Of a DNA stretch of 57,379 nt, positions 53,432 through 57,379 are shown in pieces. The translations under genes and the position numbers were made by a program. The notes under the pieces are model-generated. The model saw nothing but the letters and a program-made list of their open reading frames with translations. It made no database searches and was not told the DNA's origin. Source of the stretch: JBBCJT01 sp037190665 (lineage in GTDB: Bacteria; Pseudomonadota; Alphaproteobacteria; Acetobacterales; Acetobacteraceae); NCBI GenBank assembly GCA_037190665.1, contig JBBCJT010000190.1:1-57379 (forward strand), given 5' to 3'. Position 1 is the first letter of the stretch. Every line of letters starts with the position of its first letter.

Positions 53432-54419
53432 CCTCCGCGATCAGCGTGTAGGAGCGTTGCCGCGCCGCCGGGTCGTGCACGGTGGTCAGGATCGCGACCT
53501 CCTCGACCCCGTGCGACTCGGCGATCGCGCGCAGCCTCGCGGCCACCGTTTCGGGCGCGCCGCAGATCGCCTCCGCCCGCAGCCGCTCCACCCTTGTCCG
53601 CTCGCCCGGGGTCAGTTCGTGCGAGTCGGCCTCCTCCGGCGAGGGCAGGGGCGAGAACACGCCCCGGTCACGGCCGAGCCGCCAGATCTCGCGCGAGCGG
53701 AACAGCCGCCACGCCTCCGCCTCCGTATCCGCCGCCAGCGCCCAGACGCAGATCGCGCCATGCGGCGCGGCCATGCGCCCGGGCCGGAAGCCCTCCCGAT
53801 AGAGCGCCATCGCTTCCGCCGCGCCGCGTCCGTCGGTGATGAAGTGCGCGAAGCAGTAGGGCAGGCCGAAATAGGCCGCGACCTGCGCGCCGTAGTCGCT
53901 GCTGCCGAGCACCCAGACCTCGGGCGAGGTCGGGCCGGCGGGCTGGGCACGGACGCTGCGGAACGGGTGGTTCTCGGGCAGCGGCGCGCCGTCGAGCCAG
54001 GCCATCACGTCGCGGATCTGCGCCGGGAACTGGTCAGCCGCCGTGCCCGCATTGGGGTTGAGCGCATACGCCGTCAGCCCGTCCGAGCCGGGCGCGCGGC
54101 CGAGTCCCAGGTCGATCCGCCCGGGCGCGATCGCTTCCAGCACGCGGAACTGCTCGGCGACCTTCAGCGCCGAATAGTGCGGCAGCATTACCCCGGCGCT
54201 GCCGATGCGGATGCGCTGCGTGGTCGCGCCGAGGGCGGCGATCAGGATCTCCGGCGCGGTGCCGGCCTGGCTGTCGCTGTTGTGATGCTCGGCCACCCAG
54301 TAGCGGGCATAGCCCAGCGCCTCGCAATGCCGGGCCAGCGCCAGCGTTTCACGGATGCTTTCGGCCGGCGCGCGGCCGGTCACGATCGTCGACTGATCGA
54401 GGACGGAGAGTCGGACCAT
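53412..54419 (-). CDS. LLM-class flavin-dependent oxidoreductase
   Basis: This 335-residue luciferase-like monooxygenase has RLSVLDQSTI at the start, then YARYWVAEHHN, GSAGVMLPHYSALKVAEQFRVLE, and GRIDLGLGRAPGSDG, the hallmark blocks of the MsnO8-like subgroup. It uses reduced flavin to oxidise an unidentified substrate. ATG 54419 starts the conserved N-terminus; TTG 54425 is only two codons earlier. It stands apart from any obvious pathway genes. Confidence 0.9.
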   Translation of the reverse strand: MVRLSVLDQSTIVTGRAPAESIRETLALARHCEALGYARYWVAEHHNSDSQAGTAPEILIAALGATTQRIRIGSAGVMLPHYSALKVAEQFRVLEAIAPGRIDLGLGRAPGSDGLTAYALNPNAGTAADQFPAQIRDVMAWLDGAPLPENHPFRSVRAQPAGPTSPEVWVLGSSDYGAQVAAYFGLPYCFAHFITDGRGAAEAMALYREGFRPGRMAAPHGAICVWALAADTEAEAWRLFRSREIWRLGRDRGVFSPLPSPEEADSHELTPGERTRVERLRAEAICGAPETVAARLRAIAESHGVEEVAILTTVHDPAARQRSYTLIAEAMRSGG

Positions 54420-54467
54420 CGCCAAGACATAGCGCAGCCCGGCCGCAGGGCCATGCCGCGCCCGGAT

Positions 54468-55034
54468 TCAATAGGGCAGGCGGTACAGGTCGCGGATGCC
54501 GCGATCGAAGGTGCGTGCGATCTCGTCGATCGTGTCGCCGAAGGATTTCTTCCAGGCGGTGACCGGGTTGATCGAGTTGTTGTTGAGCTTGTGCGAATAC
54601 CAGATGCCGCTGAACGCCGTGACGCCGGTGCCCGACCCCGCGCCCGCGCCGGTGTCCCCGGTACGGAAGTAGGTCACACCGTTCCGGCCGGCGCTGAGAT
54701 GCGTGTAGCCGTAGTTGACCCCACCCTTGCCGATGCCGATCCCCACCGATGCCGACAGCATCAGCCCCGCCGAGGTGTGCAGGCTGGTGATCGAGAACGG
54801 CGTCGGCACTTCCAGCCGGGTCCAGTTCAGCCCGTCCCGGTTGGACAGATCGAACGAGGAGGCGTTGCCGCCTGCGCCCACGCCGGCCGTGGTCAGGTAG
54901 AACGGCTCCAGCGCGCCGGCGGTCCGGCTCTGGAACAGCGCGAAGTACAGGCCGGCGCCGCCACCGACGGCGAAGGCCGCGCCGCCGAGAAAGCAGAGTT
55001 CCCAATCATCGGCAGGGGTCGTGAGTTCGGACAA
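54468..55034 (-). CDS. Unrecognised 188-residue glycine-rich protein
   Basis: No family is recognised. The first 60 residues contain a hydrophobic Gly-rich stretch (LGGAAFAVGGGAGLYFALF). The centre is rich in Gly, Ser and Thr with alternating strand-like pattern (LMLSASVGIGIGKGG, VTYFRTGDTGAGAG). The C-terminal 45 residues look like an amphipathic helical tail (WKKSFGDTIDEIARTFDRG). There is no signal peptide of usual form. It lies between the flavin oxidoreductase and DUF445 genes, with 48 nt on each side. The start at ATG 55034 is the best in frame. Confidence 0.6.
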   Translation of the reverse strand: MSELTTPADDWELCFLGGAAFAVGGGAGLYFALFQSRTAGALEPFYLTTAGVGAGGNASSFDLSNRDGLNWTRLEVPTPFSITSLHTSAGLMLSASVGIGIGKGGVNYGYTHLSAGRNGVTYFRTGDTGAGAGSGTGVTAFSGIWYSHKLNNNSINPVTAWKKSFGDTIDEIARTFDRGIRDLYRLPY

Positions 55035-55082
55035 GGTCGCTGCGGCTCCATGTGAAGGGGGGTGGCGGAAGCGTGGCGCGGC

Positions 55083-56351
55083 TCAGAACGCCACCGTGCC
55101 GAACACGGCGTGCAGCAGCGCGAACAGCGCGCCGCCGACGAGGAAGCCGACCAGCGTGCCGTTCACCCGCACGTACTGCAGATCCTTGCCCACCCGCAGC
55201 TCCAGCCGGTCGGTGATCGTGGCCGCATCCCAGTTGGCCACGACCGAGGCGATGAAATCGGAGAGCCGCACCCGCAGCGTGGGCAGCAGCGAGGCAAGCA
55301 CCGCCTCCGCGCCCTGGTTGACCCGCGCGCGCACGGCGGGGTCGTCTGCCAGCACGTTCGCGAGGTTGACGAACGCGCTCTCGATCGCCTGTGCGGCGCG
55401 TCCGTCGGGCCGGGCGGCGTCGGCGGCCAGCGCCGTGCGCAGCCGGCCCCACACGTCCCACACCCAGCCCTGCACCGATTCGTGGCGCAGCACGCGGCCG
55501 ATGGCGGCGCCCAGTTCGGCGGCGCGGGCCGGATCGGTCTCCATCCGCGCGATCTCCCGGCGCACCCATTCGTCGAAGGCGGCGCGCAGTTCGGACCCGT
55601 CCGGCGCGGTGCGTTCCAGCTCGGCGTTCACCGCCGCGATCACCCGCCGGGCGATGGTCGCGCCCAGCGCCCAGCCGACCAGCGCGCCGCCTTCCTTGCG
55701 GACGCGCTCGGCGATGGCGGTGCGCAGCGTCTCCTCGCGCGTCGTCAGCCCGTCGCGAAGCTGGCCGAGGATGAAGCCAAATACTTCCTGATGCCGCCCG
55801 CCCTCGACCAGCGTGCCGAGCGCGCGGGCGACGACGCGCCCGGTGGCCGCACTGCCGGCGATGCGGGGGATCAGCCGCGAGATCAGCCGCCGCGCGCGCC
55901 CGTCCTCCACGCTGCCGAGGATGCGTGGCAGCAGGGCCGCGAGTCCCTGGGCGGCCGGCTTCGCCGCGGCCGGATCGGAAAAGAAGCTGCGCAGCATGCC
56001 CGGCAGGTCGGCGCGTTCCAGCAGCCGCGACAGCTCCGCCGGGGTGAAGACGTGGTTGGCGACGAAGCGGCCGAGCGCGTTGCCCAGCCGTGCCTTCTGC
56101 CGGGGGATGATCGCGGTGTGCGGGATCGGCAGGCCCAGCGGATGGCGGAACAGCGCCGTGACCGCGAACCAGTCTGCGATGCCGCCGACGAAGCCGGCCT
56201 TGGCCGCCGCCTGCAGCAACTGGGTGCCGTAGCCGGGCGGCATGGCATAGGTGGCGAGCGTGAGGCCGGCCATGAGGACCAGCAGGAAGGTGGCGAAGGC
56301 GCGGTGGCGGGCGAGCGCGCGCCGTGCATCCGCATCGGGGTCGGGTTGCAT
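55083..56351 (-). CDS. DUF445 family membrane-anchored protein
   Basis: This 422-residue protein has an N-terminal membrane segment (FATFLLVLMAGLTLATYAM), the GFVGGIADWFAVTALFRHPLG block and IPHTAIIPRQKARLGNALGRFV, both characteristic of DUF445 (YjiN/YheB type). A long helical domain then extends to a final hydrophobic GTLVGFLVGGALFALLHA. The family is a predicted inner-membrane protein of unknown function. It is divergent from the Zur-box-like operon; its start lies 44 nt from that site. Confidence 0.92.
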   Translation of the reverse strand: MQPDPDADARRALARHRAFATFLLVLMAGLTLATYAMPPGYGTQLLQAAAKAGFVGGIADWFAVTALFRHPLGLPIPHTAIIPRQKARLGNALGRFVANHVFTPAELSRLLERADLPGMLRSFFSDPAAAKPAAQGLAALLPRILGSVEDGRARRLISRLIPRIAGSAATGRVVARALGTLVEGGRHQEVFGFILGQLRDGLTTREETLRTAIAERVRKEGGALVGWALGATIARRVIAAVNAELERTAPDGSELRAAFDEWVRREIARMETDPARAAELGAAIGRVLRHESVQGWVWDVWGRLRTALAADAARPDGRAAQAIESAFVNLANVLADDPAVRARVNQGAEAVLASLLPTLRVRLSDFIASVVANWDAATITDRLELRVGKDLQYVRVNGTLVGFLVGGALFALLHAVFGTVAF

Positions 56352-56394
56352 GGACGGCGAGGCTTACCATGCCGTCCGCGTTGCGGGGCAGGGT

Positions 56395-56416
56395 GTGTCA
56401 CGTTATAGAGTAACAC
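56395..56416. promoter_or_regulatory. Zur-box-like palindrome
   Basis: A 22-bp imperfect palindrome (8 of 11 pairs) has the core GTTATAGAGTAAC, close to the GTTATA-N-TATAAC type of Zur sites. It lies directly before a 34-codon ORF and the ABC ATPase gene. Metal-dependent repression by Zur is the expected role. Confidence 0.55.
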
Positions 56417-56521
56417 ATGCATCCGCTGTCCCTCTCCGCGGGCGTTTCCTCGCGACTGCTGCTCGCCGCCGGCCTGATCGCGGCGCTGTGGGCGGCCGTG
56501 GCCTGGGCGGTGCTGGCATGA
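56417..56521 (+). CDS. 34-codon ORF, probable single-helix membrane peptide
   Basis: This ORF reads MHPLSLSAGVSSRLLLAAGL then an Ala/Trp-rich hydrophobic run to AVLA, ending at a TGA that overlaps the ABC ATPase ATG (ATGA). It would be one membrane helix of about 20 residues. It has no ribosome-binding site, because the Zur-box-like site ends at its first base, so it would be leaderless or untranslated. The exact overlap with the next gene and the hydrophobic character argue for a real, coupled peptide; its size argues for caution. Confidence 0.45.
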   Translation: MHPLSLSAGVSSRLLLAAGLIAALWAAVAWAVLA

Positions 56522-57258
56522 CCGGCGCGGTCACCCTGCGCGACGTAACGGTCGCCTACGACCGGCACCCGGCGGTGCATCACGTCTCCGGCAGCTTCGC
56601 GCCGGGGTCGATGACGGCGGTGGTCGGCCCGAACGGTGCCGGCAAGACGACGCTGCTGCGCGCCATTGCCGGGCTTTCGGTCCCCGAATCCGGCACGATC
56701 GACCTTGGCGGCCTTGCTCCGAGCGCGATCGCGCTGCTGCCGCAGGCCGCCGCGCTGGATCGCGGCTTTCCGATCTCCTGCCTCGAGACGGTGATGCTCG
56801 GCCATTGCGCGCGGATGGGCCAGTTCCGCGCCTTCGGCCGTGCGGAGCGGGAGCGTGCCGAGGCGGCGCTGGAGGCGGTGGGGCTGAGCGGCTTCGGCGA
56901 CCGCCATGTGGGCGCGCTGTCGGCTGGGCAGTTCCAGCGCGTGCTGTTCGCGCGGCTGCTGGTGCAGGACGCGCGGCTGATCCTGCTCGACGAGCCGTTC
57001 AACGCCATCGATGCGAAGACGGCCGCCGACCTGATGCGCGTGCTGCGGCGCTGGCATGGCGAAGGCCGCACCGTCGTCGCGGTGCTGCACGACCTCGACC
57101 TCGTCGGTCGCGAGTTTCCGGACACGCTGCTGCTCGCGCGCGAACAGATCGCGTGGGGCGAGACCGGCGTCGCGCTCAGCGCCGCCAACCGGCTGCGCGC
57201 CCGGATGATGGCAGAGGCGTGGGACGAGAGCGCCGGGACCTGCGCCCGCGCGGCGTGA
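56518..57258 (+). CDS. Metal-type ABC transporter ATP-binding protein
   Basis: This 246-residue ABC ATPase has Walker A GPNGAGKTT, a slightly unusual signature LSAGQFQR, Walker B RLILLDEPF, and the switch His in AVLHDLD. It resembles the zinc/manganese group (ZnuC/AztA-like). The Zur-box-like site upstream supports zinc. No permease or binding protein lies upstream, and a perfect hairpin follows the stop by one base. Partners could lie beyond the window, but the hairpin makes a continuous operon less certain. Confidence 0.85.
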   Translation: MTGAVTLRDVTVAYDRHPAVHHVSGSFAPGSMTAVVGPNGAGKTTLLRAIAGLSVPESGTIDLGGLAPSAIALLPQAAALDRGFPISCLETVMLGHCARMGQFRAFGRAERERAEAALEAVGLSGFGDRHVGALSAGQFQRVLFARLLVQDARLILLDEPFNAIDAKTAADLMRVLRRWHGEGRTVVAVLHDLDLVGREFPDTLLLAREQIAWGETGVALSAANRLRARMMAEAWDESAGTCARAA

Positions 57259-57277
57259 TGCGGGGCGCCGCCCCGCA
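57259..57277. terminator. Hairpin directly after the ABC ATPase gene
   Basis: A perfect 8-bp stem (TGCGGGGC / GCCCCGCA) with a 3-nt loop starts one base after the stop codon. There is no T-run. Its position suggests 3' end protection or termination. Confidence 0.5.
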
Positions 57278-57334
57278 GGCCCCGGCAGGAGCACTGCCTC
57301 TGCACCCCGTTCCCCAAGAGAGCCTTCGGCCGGA

Positions 57335-57379
57335 TCGTCTGCCTCACCCCTCCCGAATCGGGAGGGGTGAGGCAGACGA
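57335..57379. repeat. Perfect 45-nt palindrome at the window edge
   Basis: Two 22-nt arms are exact reverse complements about a single central A. The left arm runs from 57335 to 57356 and the right arm from 57358 to 57379, where the window ends. The inner core is CCCGAATCGGG and the outer part contains CTGCCTCACCCC. It could be longer than seen. It may be a bidirectional terminator or a dispersed palindromic repeat. Confidence 0.75.

Overview
The window is high-GC DNA with dense, mostly overlapping genes. It fits an alphaproteobacterium of the Rhodospirillales/Acetobacteraceae type. The reasons are the dusB-ntrB-ntrC-ntrY-ntrX-hfq-hflX block, the bifunctional ispDF gene, the fused NarK1-NarK2 transporter and the class III PLP ornithine/lysine decarboxylase. 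The genus cannot be fixed from the sequence alone. No rRNA, tRNA, CRISPR array or insertion sequence was recognised.

Layout. Positions 1-4 kb: a partial hydantoinase/oxoprolinase gene, a divergent XRE-cupin regulator, and two overlapping SDR genes. 4-6.5 kb: an HlyD/DUF2955 efflux pair whose downstream end runs into a remnant of a LysR-type regulator. 6.6-10.4 kb: a compact cluster for phosphate, polyphosphate and V-ATPase (Na/Pi cotransporter, PPK2, CYTH triphosphatase, orphan V-ATPase subunit D). 10.8-14 kb: eutBC for ethanolamine breakdown and a divergent CurA-like reductase. 14-17 kb: a secreted trypsin-like protease and a patatin. 16.9-28.9 kb: a nitrate respiration island with an FNR/Dnr-type regulator, three FNR-like boxes, narK, narGHJI, a PpiC isomerase, an unrecognised 93-residue protein and a group III truncated hemoglobin.

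29-32.5 kb: GNAT, EamA, SET-domain, thioesterase and ispDF genes. 32.6-43.1 kb: the nitrogen-regulation and RNA-metabolism operon dusB-ntrB-ntrC-ntrY-ntrX-HAD-hfq-hflX-inositol phosphatase, which ends near a strong terminator-like hairpin. 43.4-52.7 kb: an M20 peptidase with an AbgT transporter, an SLC13 permease, an AI-2E-type transporter, a YihY protein, and the decarboxylase behind a structured leader. 52.8-57.4 kb: small hypothetical genes, an LLM flavin oxidoreductase, a DUF445 membrane protein, and a Zur-box-like site driving a 34-codon ORF coupled to a metal-type ABC ATPase. The window ends in a perfect 45-nt palindrome.

How the genes work together. The nitrate block is a self-contained module: regulator, transporter, enzyme, chaperone, and probable folding and NO-handling accessories. 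The phosphate/polyphosphate cluster has an FNR-like site upstream, so it may answer to the same oxygen or NO signal. The points most worth following up are the nar accessory genes, the phosphate/V-ATPase-D cluster, two genes that appear to start at CTG (eutB, hflX), the efflux/LysR junction, and the Zur-like 34-codon ORF.
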